DNA of 64,000 bases from Wolbachia endosymbiont of Spodoptera picta (GTDB lineage: Bacteria; Pseudomonadota; Alphaproteobacteria; Rickettsiales; Anaplasmataceae), in assembly GCF_018141665.1 (NCBI RefSeq), contig NZ_CP067976.1:682001-746000 (forward strand), given 5' to 3'. This document shows positions 52,981 to 62,169 of this stretch, piece after piece (position 1 is the first letter of the stretch; every line of letters begins with the position of its first letter). Under the pieces are notes generated by a model. The model was not told the DNA's origin. It ran no database searches and was given only the letters and a program-made list of their open reading frames with translations. A program made the translations under genes and the position numbers.

Positions 52981-54012
52981 TTATCTACTACTAAATGACA
53001 GTTTACTAGAATGCTTACTATCACTCCTCTGAAAGTTGATGCTATCAGAGTCAGTGACTACAATCTGCATCTCTTTTCCTCTTTCTATATGATCAGGAAG
53101 TATTATATATTCCAATGATCTAGCTGTAATTGCTCTTTTTCTCACACAAGATGGACTTGAATATACCCTTGGTCTATATCTTTCGAATTTAAAACAGTCA
53201 ACAGTAATTCCCTCCTCAAAGTTAGAAAGTATTAGAGATGGAGATTTACTAACTTCCTTATCACTCACAGAATTATTTGCACTACCATAACTCACATGAC
53301 GCGCTGCACTATGATTGTTACCACACTCTTCTCTTGAGGTTGAACCGCTTGGATTAAAAGGAGTCGAAAATATTGAATACCCATTGGTATCACCAAATCG
53401 TTTTATCAACCCACAGTTTTCTTCATTCATTTTTGTAATATTCTCGTGATTAGCACCTTCTGATAAGCTTGATGAAGCAATAAGATCTTCTTTTTTCTTA
53501 CTAAAGATATTGCCTATTTTTAGCTTAGTTGCAACATTCTTGAATTTGTTTTTCGGAGCTTTTGGTTTAATTTCTGGATGCTCATTTATAGTAATTACAC
53601 ATGATGGATTATCTAACTTGTCCATTGTATTTTGTACTCTACTGTTGCGTCTTGAATACAGACTAAGTTTTGTTGTTAAATCATTCAAAACAGGTGAACT
53701 TTTTCTACCTTCTAAAGACTTATTCGAACATAGTACTGCACTACCACCCCTACTCATTTTCTGAGGAGAAATATTGAGTTTGTCTTTACTCTCTAATCTA
53801 GTCTCATGCGTAAACTTGTAAAGTTCATTTTCCAATCGTGAAATATCTTCTGCATTCTTTATTAATAGTTCCAATATTGAGTTGTATTCCTCCAAATCAT
53901 GATCTCCTACTTTTGTCTTAGCTAACTTTCCTGTAGCCTCTTCAATTCTGTTCATTTTTTCAGTATAGTTTTCTATCTTACGTTTAACAGGTTCTTTTTG
54001 AAGGCCAATCAC
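52981..54012 (-). CDS. C-terminal fragment of the giant ankyrin gene: polar tail
   Basis: A 343-residue open frame from GTG 54012 (no ribosome binding site; an ATG exists at 53955). It begins with a coiled-coil-like segment (PVKRKIENYTEKMNRIEEATGKL...DISRLENELYKF, residues 8-70) and is then Ser/Asn/Lys-rich and apparently disordered. The phase continues that of the ankyrin frame upstream, so it is most likely the cytoplasmic tail of the same protein rather than a separate gene. Confidence 0.6.
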   Translation of the reverse strand: MIGLQKEPVKRKIENYTEKMNRIEEATGKLAKTKVGDHDLEEYNSILELLIKNAEDISRLENELYKFTHETRLESKDKLNISPQKMSRGGSAVLCSNKSLEGRKSSPVLNDLTTKLSLYSRRNSRVQNTMDKLDNPSCVITINEHPEIKPKAPKNKFKNVATKLKIGNIFSKKKEDLIASSSLSEGANHENITKMNEENCGLIKRFGDTNGYSIFSTPFNPSGSTSREECGNNHSAARHVSYGSANNSVSDKEVSKSPSLILSNFEEGITVDCFKFERYRPRVYSSPSCVRKRAITARSLEYIILPDHIERGKEMQIVVTDSDSINFQRSDSKHSSKLSFSSR

Positions 54013-54075
54013 TAAGTTGTATAAGATAAGTAAAAATGATATCGAAGAAAATGCAATGGAAATCCAGGTAGGAAT

Positions 54076-55635
54076 TTATTCCTTTTCAGATTCTGCATTA
54101 TTATACTTAACGCAAACAGAAATAATCACACTTGATATTGACATGGCCAGATTATAGTAGTCTAGAAGCTTTTTGCTTCTTTCTTGATCTTCCATATTAA
54201 GTTTATCATATTTCCTTTTTTTGTTTTCCCTTATTTCATAAAAGAAATCTAAAAATAACCTCAAGATATTTGTGTCACCATGTTTAAAAGCATAATCTAA
54301 AGCTGTTTTTTTTGCATTATCCTTTATATCAAAATTTATCTTCTTATTTACAGTTTTCTCTCCGGTGCTGATTGTTAGGTAGAATAAGGCTTTAATAGCT
54401 TTTTCCCTTAAGTGCTCATTTTGTTTACGCTTTTCTAAAACCAACTTTTTCAAAAATTGACCTTGCTTAAAATCCTCATTTATAGTTTTTTCAAAATCAT
54501 TATCACTCATTACAAGATAGTGTAATGCTGTTCTTCCAGATTTAGATACAACATTTAACATTTTCTTATTATAGGGGTAATGATTATCTGTCATAAAATA
54601 TTCTATTAACTCAGCATTAAGGCTCATGGCAGCTAAATGTAGAGGTATAAGCCCTTGACTGTTTGTGTTAAAAAGTGGTACTGTATTCCTAATAGTTGAC
54701 TTGGCAATACTTTCAATAACATACTGAGAGAATTCTATGTCGTCGGCAAGAGCAGCCATGTGTAACGGTGTATTGTTATTTTCATCATATAACACTTTGA
54801 TGCTAGCAGCCACCTTTTTACCTACAAGTTCTTTTGACACAAATTCAAGACATTCCTTATTGCTGCTCAAAATAGCTGCAAATAACAACCTTTTTTGTGT
54901 ATTTTGTTCTAAAAAAATACCCTTTGGGCTTTTTTTTACCAAATACTTAACGCATTCTACTCTTCCACTGAGAATAGATAAGTGTAGTAAAGTTTGTCCA
55001 TCCTTATTTTTCTTACTTAATATTTCTCCCACTCTCTCTTTTTTAAAAAGGTGCTCAAGGCATGATTTATTACCAACACGTGCTGCCATATGAAAGACGG
55101 TGTCACCGTTGCTATTCTCACGCAAAACCTCTTGATAAACGTCAAATTTCTTCTCTTCCAACTTTTTTTCTATCATGCTTAAAAACGATAAATCAAGTTG
55201 GGCAGCAAAATGTAAAGGGGTGTTTCCTTCATTATTACTCTTATTTACTTGCATGCTTCTGTCTACTAATAGACTCACACATTTTTTTCTTAGTTCTGTT
55301 TCTGCATTACTCGATAGAGCTAAGTGTAGGGCCATATTTCCTTTGCATGTTTCTGTGCTTAAATCGTAATCAGGAAATTTCTTGAGTAAAGATGTTAGAC
55401 AATCATACTTCCCGTACATTGCAGCTAAATGTACAAGATCTCTTCCATAATCACCTTTGGATTGAAGTATGCTATTTCCTATATTTTCATAAAATAGCTC
55501 TATACAATATGAATTACCATGTATAATAGCAATATGTAAGGGGGTGTTACCTTGTTTATTCTGAACAATTTTTGCACCTGATTTAATAAACAATTTCATT
55601 AGCTGGTTATTTCCATGTTTTGCAGCTATATGCAA
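54076..55635 (-). CDS. Central fragment of the giant ankyrin gene: repeats and first membrane segment
   Basis: A 519-residue frame beginning in the middle of an ankyrin repeat (TTG 55635 within NTPLHIAAKHGN), which shows it is not a genuine start. It contains about ten ankyrin repeats (for example GNTPLHIAIIHGNSYCIELF, GNTPLHFAAQLDLSFL, GQTLLHLSILSGRVECVKYL, NNTPLHMAALADDIEFSQYV, GRTALHYLVMSD), a charged helical region, and a hydrophobic segment just before the TAA at 54076. Confidence 0.75.
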   Translation of the reverse strand: MHIAAKHGNNQLMKLFIKSGAKIVQNKQGNTPLHIAIIHGNSYCIELFYENIGNSILQSKGDYGRDLVHLAAMYGKYDCLTSLLKKFPDYDLSTETCKGNMALHLALSSNAETELRKKCVSLLVDRSMQVNKSNNEGNTPLHFAAQLDLSFLSMIEKKLEEKKFDVYQEVLRENSNGDTVFHMAARVGNKSCLEHLFKKERVGEILSKKNKDGQTLLHLSILSGRVECVKYLVKKSPKGIFLEQNTQKRLLFAAILSSNKECLEFVSKELVGKKVAASIKVLYDENNNTPLHMAALADDIEFSQYVIESIAKSTIRNTVPLFNTNSQGLIPLHLAAMSLNAELIEYFMTDNHYPYNKKMLNVVSKSGRTALHYLVMSDNDFEKTINEDFKQGQFLKKLVLEKRKQNEHLREKAIKALFYLTISTGEKTVNKKINFDIKDNAKKTALDYAFKHGDTNILRLFLDFFYEIRENKKRKYDKLNMEDQERSKKLLDYYNLAMSISSVIISVCVKYNNAESEKE

Positions 55636-55734
55636 TGGGGTGTTACCATCTACATTTTCTTGATTAATTTCACTTTTTAGTCTACCTAAAAATTTTAGAT
55701 GCTCTATAAGAAAATTTATGGCATTTTCTTGAGT

Positions 55735-56697
55735 TTATGAGTTACCTACAATCTTATGAAAAGGATTCTCATTATATTTATTTTTTAAAAATTGTACTTG
55801 ATTATCAATGAAGAATTCTATGCACTCAGCATTTCCAGATTGCACAGCATAGTGTAATGCGTTATTTCCATATTTATCTGTTTTAATTTTCTCTCTATCA
55901 AAAATTCCTTTTGCTGTCAATATTTCTTTTAAATATTCTAGGAGGTTAGGACTTCCGCTTCTGGCAGCATAGTGTAACTCGGTTTTATTATTGGCAGTGC
56001 AACTAAAATCTGCTTCATTTTCTATGAGAATTTTCAAGCATTCTTTATTGCCAGATTTAGCCGCATAGTGTAGTGGTGTTTTACCATCTCTATCTTTATT
56101 CCTTACTGCTTCTTTAATGTTAAAATTAGAATTTTCTATCACAAAATATAAAATATCTTCTTTACCCGACTCAGCTAAATAATGTAGAAGTGTTTTATCA
56201 TTACTATCTGCAAAATTCTCCAATTTTATAATCAATTCTCTGCCCATACCAAGAATTAGAGATACAGCTATTTCAACATGAATATCATAATTCCTATTTT
56301 TCTTTTGTTCTTTCCCAATTCTTTCAATAGCCACTGTTAATAGCGAAGAACCATCATTACTTGTTATATTCCATCCATCTTGACGAAATTTTTCAGCTAA
56401 TGAATCACTTATATTTTCTGCTAAAATCCTGCTTTTTATACAATCAAGATTATTAGTACATATATTATAGTTTTCTTCTTGAGTTACTTTATTAATATAA
56501 TCATATATGATTATTAGGTCTTGCTTATTGACTTTATCTTCTGAATTGCCTTGTAATGAAGAGAGGTCTATCTTACTAATTGCTCTGACCATACCAACGT
56601 TTCCCGCAACAAATAAACCTGAACTGAGTGTCTTTGCGCTTGTACTAGATTTAGCTTTGAAAACACTAGTAACTGTGTCAAATTTATTTTTGAACAT
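55735..56697 (-). CDS. N-terminal fragment of the giant ankyrin gene
   Basis: A 320-residue frame from ATG 56697 (GAGG about six bases upstream; an ATG four codons earlier is less well placed). The first 150 residues are unassigned. Ankyrin repeats follow (KTLLHYLAESGKEDILYFVI, GKTPLHYAAKSGNKECLKIL, KTELHYAARSGSPNLLEYL, GNNALHYAVQSGNAECIEFF) up to NPFHKIVGNS and a TAA, after which the same frame stays open. Confidence 0.8.
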   Translation of the reverse strand: MFKNKFDTVTSVFKAKSSTSAKTLSSGLFVAGNVGMVRAISKIDLSSLQGNSEDKVNKQDLIIIYDYINKVTQEENYNICTNNLDCIKSRILAENISDSLAEKFRQDGWNITSNDGSSLLTVAIERIGKEQKKNRNYDIHVEIAVSLILGMGRELIIKLENFADSNDKTLLHYLAESGKEDILYFVIENSNFNIKEAVRNKDRDGKTPLHYAAKSGNKECLKILIENEADFSCTANNKTELHYAARSGSPNLLEYLKEILTAKGIFDREKIKTDKYGNNALHYAVQSGNAECIEFFIDNQVQFLKNKYNENPFHKIVGNS

Positions 56698-56815
56698 ACT
56701 GCACCTCATAAATAATAATGCCGGTAGTGAATAAGGCTTTAGTAGATACCACTGTAATTTTTAAGCCTACAAAAATTCACCAGCGGCCGCATTATATAGT
56801 AGATAATTTTTTGTG

Positions 56816-57826
56816 CTAGTAATATTTTTCTAATTCCCACTTTTGCCTTGGTGCAAAGTCAAGAGAGTCTACATAGTTTCTCTGTAACCTTTCAATTCCT
56901 GTCCATCCAACCATCACTGCATTGTCTGTACATAAATTGCTTGGAGGAGAAAGCACGTTCAAGTCTATGTGCTTTTTTAATCTCTCTTTCAGGAAATTAT
57001 TTGCTGCAACTCCACCAGTAATTACAAAATCATTGATTTTAATATTTAAAGATACAGCGATACCAATAGCATTTCTGACTCTATCGAGTAATATGTCGCT
57101 AATACACTCTTGAAACGAAGCACACATATCACACACATCCTGTTCACTCATTACAAATTCTCGTGCTAAGTTTTTTACCGCTGTTTTAATTCCAGAAAAT
57201 GAAAAGTCACATCCAGAACGTTTTATCATTGCTCTTGGCAGCTTAAATCTCATACCATCACCTTTTTTAGCTAACTCTTCAATTAATGGACCTCCTGGAT
57301 AGCTTAGACCCAGCATCTTAGCGACTTTGTCAAATGCTTCTCCTAATGAGTCATCAAGCGTTTCTCCAAGTTTGATGTATTTACCTACATCCTGTGCAAT
57401 TAAAAATTGGCAGTGACCACCTGATATCAGCAGGACTAAAAACGGAAATTTAACCTCATATAGTAGCCTAACAACTAACGCATGTGCTTCTAAGTGATTA
57501 ACTGCAATAAACGGTTTTTGTGTTACGTGTGCAATTGCTTTAGCTATCATTGTACCAACTATTAATCCACCTATGAGTCCTGGTCCTGATGTTGCTGCAA
57601 TTGCATCCAAATCACAAAAATTAAGGTTATATTTTTCCATAGCACTTTTTATTAAACCACTTAAATGCTTCATATGAGCACGTGAAGCTATTTCAGGTAT
57701 TACCCCACCGCGTTTTTTGTGCTCCTCCTGAGAAAGAATTTCGTGAGCAAGGACTTGCTTATTACTATTTACAATTGCTGCTGCAGTTTCATCACAGCTT
57801 GTTTCAACAGCTAATATAGTTTTCAT
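56816..57826 (-). CDS. tsaD: tRNA N6-threonylcarbamoyladenosine transferase
   Basis: Transfers the threonylcarbamoyl group to A37 of ANN-decoding tRNAs. The 336-residue product has ILAVETSCDETAAAIV, the metal-binding His111/His115 in NHLEAHALVVRL, LISGGHCQFLIA and the FSFSGIKTAV stretch. The length is normal. It is an essential gene, intact here beside decaying neighbours. Confidence 0.96.
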   Translation of the reverse strand: MKTILAVETSCDETAAAIVNSNKQVLAHEILSQEEHKKRGGVIPEIASRAHMKHLSGLIKSAMEKYNLNFCDLDAIAATSGPGLIGGLIVGTMIAKAIAHVTQKPFIAVNHLEAHALVVRLLYEVKFPFLVLLISGGHCQFLIAQDVGKYIKLGETLDDSLGEAFDKVAKMLGLSYPGGPLIEELAKKGDGMRFKLPRAMIKRSGCDFSFSGIKTAVKNLAREFVMSEQDVCDMCASFQECISDILLDRVRNAIGIAVSLNIKINDFVITGGVAANNFLKERLKKHIDLNVLSPPSNLCTDNAVMVGWTGIERLQRNYVDSLDFAPRQKWELEKYY

Positions 57827-57897
57827 ATATATTTGAACTCTTTAATTGTGAGAACTATAACTTGAAATGTTGAAGAAGTGAACTTTGTTCTGTTAAG

Positions 57898-58635
57898 CTA
57901 ATTATCATCTCCAAATATAGAACCAATTTTTTTACTCCCAGAGGAAAATTTATTAGTCCAACTGCTTTGTACTTTGTTTATATCTTTAAAGGCAGTTTTA
58001 TCGCTATATTCCTTTACTTCTTTATCTATTCTCTCCATTATTTGTAGATCCAGGTAGCTCTTTTTCCATTGGTTAGTAGCAAGAAATACTTTATTTAAAT
58101 CTTGAGTGCGAATTAGATATTCTTTATCTTTAGGATAAACTTCCTGAGCCCAAGAAAACAGCTCAAAATAGCGTGCGAATAACTCAGACGCACGTGATTT
58201 TGGAGTTTGATAAGCTTGTATCTCTTCAAATATAATTTGACCAATAATTTTTTGTACCAGAATATTTGACTGCTTTAAGTTCTGCTCAATATCCTGATAA
58301 ACTTTATAGAGAAATTCTTGCTCTAAGCTTAAGTTCAGTTCATTTTCAACCATATGTGAAAGTTCATGTACTATGATGTAAGGATTTGACCTTCTTAGCA
58401 CAATAACATACTTATTTAAACCAGAAGAACGAATTGTCTTACACACTCCCTCTTCCATATCCACTAATCCTTCTTGATATATTTCAAACGAGAGTCTATT
58501 TTGCTTTATTAGTGACAAAGTGAGGTTTAATGTATTTCTAAACTTCTCAAATTGATAGAGATATTTGACATATTGTATTACGTTTTCACTATTTCCTACT
58601 TGAGTTGCTTGTTTTATTAAGTTCCTGATTAGCAT
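57898..58635 (-). CDS. Putative small HEXXH metallopeptidase
   Basis: A 245-residue protein without a recognised family. It carries a zinc-protease motif, IIVHELSHMVE (HELSH, residues 90-94), preceded by a strand (YVIVLRR) and followed about 57 residues later by ASELFARYFELF, whose Glu151 could be the third zinc ligand, as in gluzincins and related phage or effector proteins. No signal peptide or membrane segment is seen. A helical, Lys/Ser-rich tail ends the protein. The context (tsaD and a sensor kinase) gives no clue. The metallopeptidase role is inferred from the motif only. Confidence 0.6.
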   Translation of the reverse strand: MLIRNLIKQATQVGNSENVIQYVKYLYQFEKFRNTLNLTLSLIKQNRLSFEIYQEGLVDMEEGVCKTIRSSGLNKYVIVLRRSNPYIIVHELSHMVENELNLSLEQEFLYKVYQDIEQNLKQSNILVQKIIGQIIFEEIQAYQTPKSRASELFARYFELFSWAQEVYPKDKEYLIRTQDLNKVFLATNQWKKSYLDLQIMERIDKEVKEYSDKTAFKDINKVQSSWTNKFSSGSKKIGSIFGDDN

Positions 58636-58811
58636 GCTTCATTATTAAAGGAATTTTCTTTATGCTCAAGAATTATAAAGTGTTTTCAGGAAGTATAGCT
58701 AAAAAAGTTTAATTTACTTACATTCCGCTACTTATTATTAGCCAAGAGGTATCACGTCAGTATGACTTAGGAATGTGCTAGATATAAAAGTGCAATATCA
58801 AATATATTTTA

Positions 58812-60239
58812 CTAAAAATCAATCAACTTTTCACATGTTTGCTCTTCATAAAAGAAGCTCAATGTTATCGTAGTACCAAGTTTTGCTTCACTTTGAATGT
58901 TGAAAGTCCCACCCATTAACTCTACTAATTTCTTGCTTAGAGGTAATCCGATACCTGTGCCTTCGTTTCTATATCCCGAATCTGCTTGGCCAAAAACGGA
59001 CATAACTTTATATATGTCCTGCTGCATTATCCCTATTCCATTATCATGAAACTCAATAGTTAATAAATTTTTTTCTATATTCTCTTTAATAATCATTCTT
59101 ATTAAACCACCTTGAGGAGTGAACTTGATTGCATTTGATAACAAATTTATTATAACTTGCTTCATTCTTTTGGGATCGGCGATAACTAATAATTGTTTAT
59201 CAGATATCTCTTTCTTTAAACTAATACCTGTTTCTTTTAGTTTAGGTGATAACATTTTTAAGCACGAATCTATTATCTTATTCAGATTAAACTTCACTTT
59301 CTCTACTGTTAAACTACTTGATTCAGCTTTAGAAAAATCGAGCACATCATTAATCAAAGCAAGTAAATGTGTACCAGCATTATATATATCGTCTACGTAT
59401 TCCTTGTATTCAGAGTGATCTACCGAACCTAAAGTTTCATTTTTGATCAACTTTGCAAATCCAATAATAGCATTAAGAGGTGTACGCAACTCATGTGTAA
59501 CACTTGCAAAAAATTTTATCTTATTTGCATTTTCTTGCTCTAATGCCTCTTTAACCCTTTGTAATTCAATATTAGTTTTATGCTGCTTGGCTAGCATTTG
59601 GGTGTTGGAAAAGTGCAAATAAAGCATTATTAGTATTAAGATAACCAGTAATAAGCCAATTAATATTGAAAATAGACTATATACCATAATATAAGAGTCA
59701 TTATAGCTTTGAATGATCTTCAAAAAAAATGAAGGCTTAATGTCATCTTCATGAAATATAGGGAAAGTAGAAGTTAATGTATTTCCTGTAGCGTAAAATA
59801 TTTCTTGATTGCTTAGCAATTTATCAATTTCATCATTTGTAAGCAACTGCTCATAGTCATGACCTTGAGTATTAAAATTACTGAAAATTACTCTGGCATT
59901 TTGATCATACAGTATTAAGCTAAAATTTCTTACTTTGCTTACTGATTGTAACAATTCAGCACGCAATTTTACCAACTGGTTTATGTAATCAAAACTGTTA
60001 TATTTAATATGATGTTTTTCTATTAGTAAATAATGATATTTTTTTATTATACTATTTTCCAATAGATCTTTTAAGTTTGCATTTGAATTACGGTAAAAAG
60101 AAAGAAAATTATTCTTTAATGAATAATTGCGATATATTGTGCCCAATAAAACCACAAAAATTAATAAGAATAGCGAGATAATTTTTGTATATCTATTTGT
60201 TTTTAGTGTAGTAAACATTAATTTACTTAATTTATACAT
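58812..60239 (-). CDS. Sensor histidine kinase, PleC/DivJ-like
   Basis: A 475-residue membrane sensor kinase with TM1 at about 18-36, an extracytoplasmic sensor region to about 183, TM2 at about 184-209, then HisKA with phospho-acceptor His249 (SVTHELRTPLNAIIGFAKL) and a HATPase_c domain with N, G1 (DNGIGI), F (VFGQAD) and G2 (GTGIGLPLSKKLVELMGG) boxes. There is no receiver domain, so it is not CckA; Anaplasmataceae have few kinases and the best fit is the PleC/DivJ type acting on cell-cycle regulators. No response regulator is adjacent. Confidence 0.88.
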   Translation of the reverse strand: MYKLSKLMFTTLKTNRYTKIISLFLLIFVVLLGTIYRNYSLKNNFLSFYRNSNANLKDLLENSIIKKYHYLLIEKHHIKYNSFDYINQLVKLRAELLQSVSKVRNFSLILYDQNARVIFSNFNTQGHDYEQLLTNDEIDKLLSNQEIFYATGNTLTSTFPIFHEDDIKPSFFLKIIQSYNDSYIMVYSLFSILIGLLLVILILIMLYLHFSNTQMLAKQHKTNIELQRVKEALEQENANKIKFFASVTHELRTPLNAIIGFAKLIKNETLGSVDHSEYKEYVDDIYNAGTHLLALINDVLDFSKAESSSLTVEKVKFNLNKIIDSCLKMLSPKLKETGISLKKEISDKQLLVIADPKRMKQVIINLLSNAIKFTPQGGLIRMIIKENIEKNLLTIEFHDNGIGIMQQDIYKVMSVFGQADSGYRNEGTGIGLPLSKKLVELMGGTFNIQSEAKLGTTITLSFFYEEQTCEKLIDF

Positions 60240-60303
60240 ATTCTTCTCATTGTGAAATAACGTCTTTTATGGTATTAATAAAAAATTAGCATATCATACT
60301 TTT

Positions 60304-61473
60304 ATGACAATTTCTCCTATCTTGCCAGTTTATTCTCCTACTAACATAAATTTTTCTTATGGCAAAGGTATTTACTTGTATGATATCGATAATAAGCGCT
60401 ATATAGATTTTCACTCTGGAATAGCTGTTAGCAGTTTAGGTCATGCTAACCCACGATTAACTGATGTCCTAAAATTACAAGGAGAAAAACTATGGCATAT
60501 ATCAAATACCTATAATATATCTACTGCCAACAAATTTGCAGAAAATTTAATAAACAACAGCTTTGCTAATACTGTATTTTTTGCAAATTCTGGATCAGAA
60601 GCAGTGGAATGTGGACTTAAAATCGCTAGGGCCTATCAAAATGGAAAAGGTAATAAAAATCGCTATAGAATTCTAACATTTCATGGTGCATTTCATGGAA
60701 GGACATTTTTAACTTGTACAACAAACGATAGACAGAAATTTTCTGAATTACTGAATCCTTATATTGACTGGTGTGATAACATAGAGCCCAATATTGAGAG
60801 TGTAAAGAAAGCAATTTCTAATGGCATAGGTGTTATATTAATAGAACCAATACAGGGACAAGGTGGTATTAAAGTAATGAGTGAAGTCTTCATGAAAGAG
60901 CTAAGAGAACTATGTAACGAAAACAACATACTGCTATTTTTTGATTGCGTTCAGTGCGGTGCTGGCAGGACAGGAAAGTTATTTGCATATGAACACATAG
61001 GAATTAAGCCTGACATATGTGCTCTTGCAAAAGGAATAGGAGGAGGTTTCCCTCTGGGGGCTTGTCTTGCAACTGAAAAGGTTGCTAAGTACATGGCGGT
61101 CGGTATGCATGGTTCTACTTTTGGTGGTAATCCACTTGCAACTTCAGTAGGTAATGCTGTATTGGATGAATTGCTCAGCCCTGGCTTCTTAGAAAATGTT
61201 GAAGTTAGAGGTAAGTCTTTAAAAAACAAACTAGAGGACTTAGCAAGCAAGTTTCCAATGATAGAAGAAGTGAGAGGGAAAGGGTTGATGCTAGGAATAA
61301 AAGTAAAAATGAATAACCAAAAATTTGCAGAAGAGCTAAGTCAACGTGGTTTACTTACTGTTGGAGTAACATCAGATAATGTTCTGAGAATCTTGCCTCC
61401 ACTCATTATCACTGAAAAAGAGATTGATGAAGGTATTGAAATCCTCACTCAGTATTTATCTGAAAAGTTCTAG
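60304..61473 (+). CDS. argD: ArgD-family acetylornithine/succinyl-DAP aminotransferase, intact copy
   Basis: A 389-residue class III PLP aminotransferase with the full set of family motifs (NSGSEAVECGLKIAR, FHGAFHGRTF, LIEPIQGQGGI, FFDCVQCGAGRTG, and PLP Lys243 in CALAKGIGGGFPLGA, then HGSTFGGNPLA). Wolbachia lacks most arginine-synthesis genes but needs diaminopimelate for lipid II, and E. coli ArgD also has the DapC activity, so the likely job is N-succinyl-diaminopimelate aminotransferase (inference). The second, frameshifted copy at 20851-22028 is only distantly similar. The stop codon overlaps the next gene's by convergent CTAG. Confidence 0.93.
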   Translation: MTISPILPVYSPTNINFSYGKGIYLYDIDNKRYIDFHSGIAVSSLGHANPRLTDVLKLQGEKLWHISNTYNISTANKFAENLINNSFANTVFFANSGSEAVECGLKIARAYQNGKGNKNRYRILTFHGAFHGRTFLTCTTNDRQKFSELLNPYIDWCDNIEPNIESVKKAISNGIGVILIEPIQGQGGIKVMSEVFMKELRELCNENNILLFFDCVQCGAGRTGKLFAYEHIGIKPDICALAKGIGGGFPLGACLATEKVAKYMAVGMHGSTFGGNPLATSVGNAVLDELLSPGFLENVEVRGKSLKNKLEDLASKFPMIEEVRGKGLMLGIKVKMNNQKFAEELSQRGLLTVGVTSDNVLRILPPLIITEKEIDEGIEILTQYLSEKF

Positions 61474-61892
61474 TTAAAAATTAAACCTTCCTGCTCACTA
61501 GTTGTTGGCTGTATCAAAATTGCAGATAAAGCAGTAGCTACAACTTTATCAGCTACTTCATTTGTACACTTTGCCTTTTCCTGTTCTCTTATCAGTGTAA
61601 GCTCATTTATATCACTTAGTGAGTCAAATTTTGTTATATCCTCAAATATAAACGATTGCACGATGTCTTTCGGAATATTGAAAAAAGCCGAGTTACCAAG
61701 CGATAATGTCATATCTAACAAACTTTTCATTGAGCCGTTTCTCAAAACACATTTAGACAGTTCTCCTAAAAGAATTGGCACTCCAAAAATAAAAAATGCT
61801 CCTCTCACTAAATAGGTCGTTATTTCATATAACAATGCACCACACAAGAGTGACAGTGGTCCAAATACTATAAAACCGCAAAGTAAAGGCAA
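61470..61892 (-). CDS. C-terminal fragment of degraded gene, membrane segments
   Basis: A 140-residue frame from TTG 61892 with two hydrophobic segments (PLLCGFIVFGPLSLLCGALL and TYLVRGAFFIFGVPILLGEL) and a polar end. The true start lies upstream in another phase; see the 61470-64000 entry. Confidence 0.5.
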   Translation of the reverse strand: MPLLCGFIVFGPLSLLCGALLYEITTYLVRGAFFIFGVPILLGELSKCVLRNGSMKSLLDMTLSLGNSAFFNIPKDIVQSFIFEDITKFDSLSDINELTLIREQEKAKCTNEVADKVVATALSAILIQPTTSEQEGLIFN

Positions 61893-62169
61893 TGGTCTGA
61901 CCTGATGATATTCTACCTATAAGCTCCATTGAAATTATAAACCCAATAAGTAACATAGCTCTACCTAGATATGTCCTTTCTTTAGAGCGTTTGTTAAAGT
62001 TTTTCTCACGTAACTTAGAAAAATCATTGTTAACTCTGACTTCAAAAATATTATGGTTGATTTTTAATTTTAGCTCTAAGTCCTCTATTCCATGATGCCA
62101 CTTATGACACCTTACAATTTCATCAATTATCGTACTAACTTGATTATTGATTTTGTATAATTTGCTTTC

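Larger units (their letters stand above)
52981..56697 (-). pseudogene. Giant ankyrin/transmembrane gene with two in-frame TAA codons
   Basis: Three adjacent minus-strand reading frames (56697-55735, 55635-54076, 54012-52981) are all in the same phase and are separated only by TAA codons at 55735-55737 and 54076-54078. The sequence after each stop continues the protein: after the first, 34 codons lead to ENVDGNTPLH, a perfect ankyrin consensus; after the second, IPTWISIAFSSISFLLILYNL supplies the second half of a membrane hairpin whose first half (YYNLAMSISSVIISVCVKY) lies just before the stop. Read through, it codes about 1,236 residues: N-terminal region, many ankyrin repeats, membrane hairpin, then a long polar tail. 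Probably a recently inactivated effector gene. Confidence 0.8.
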
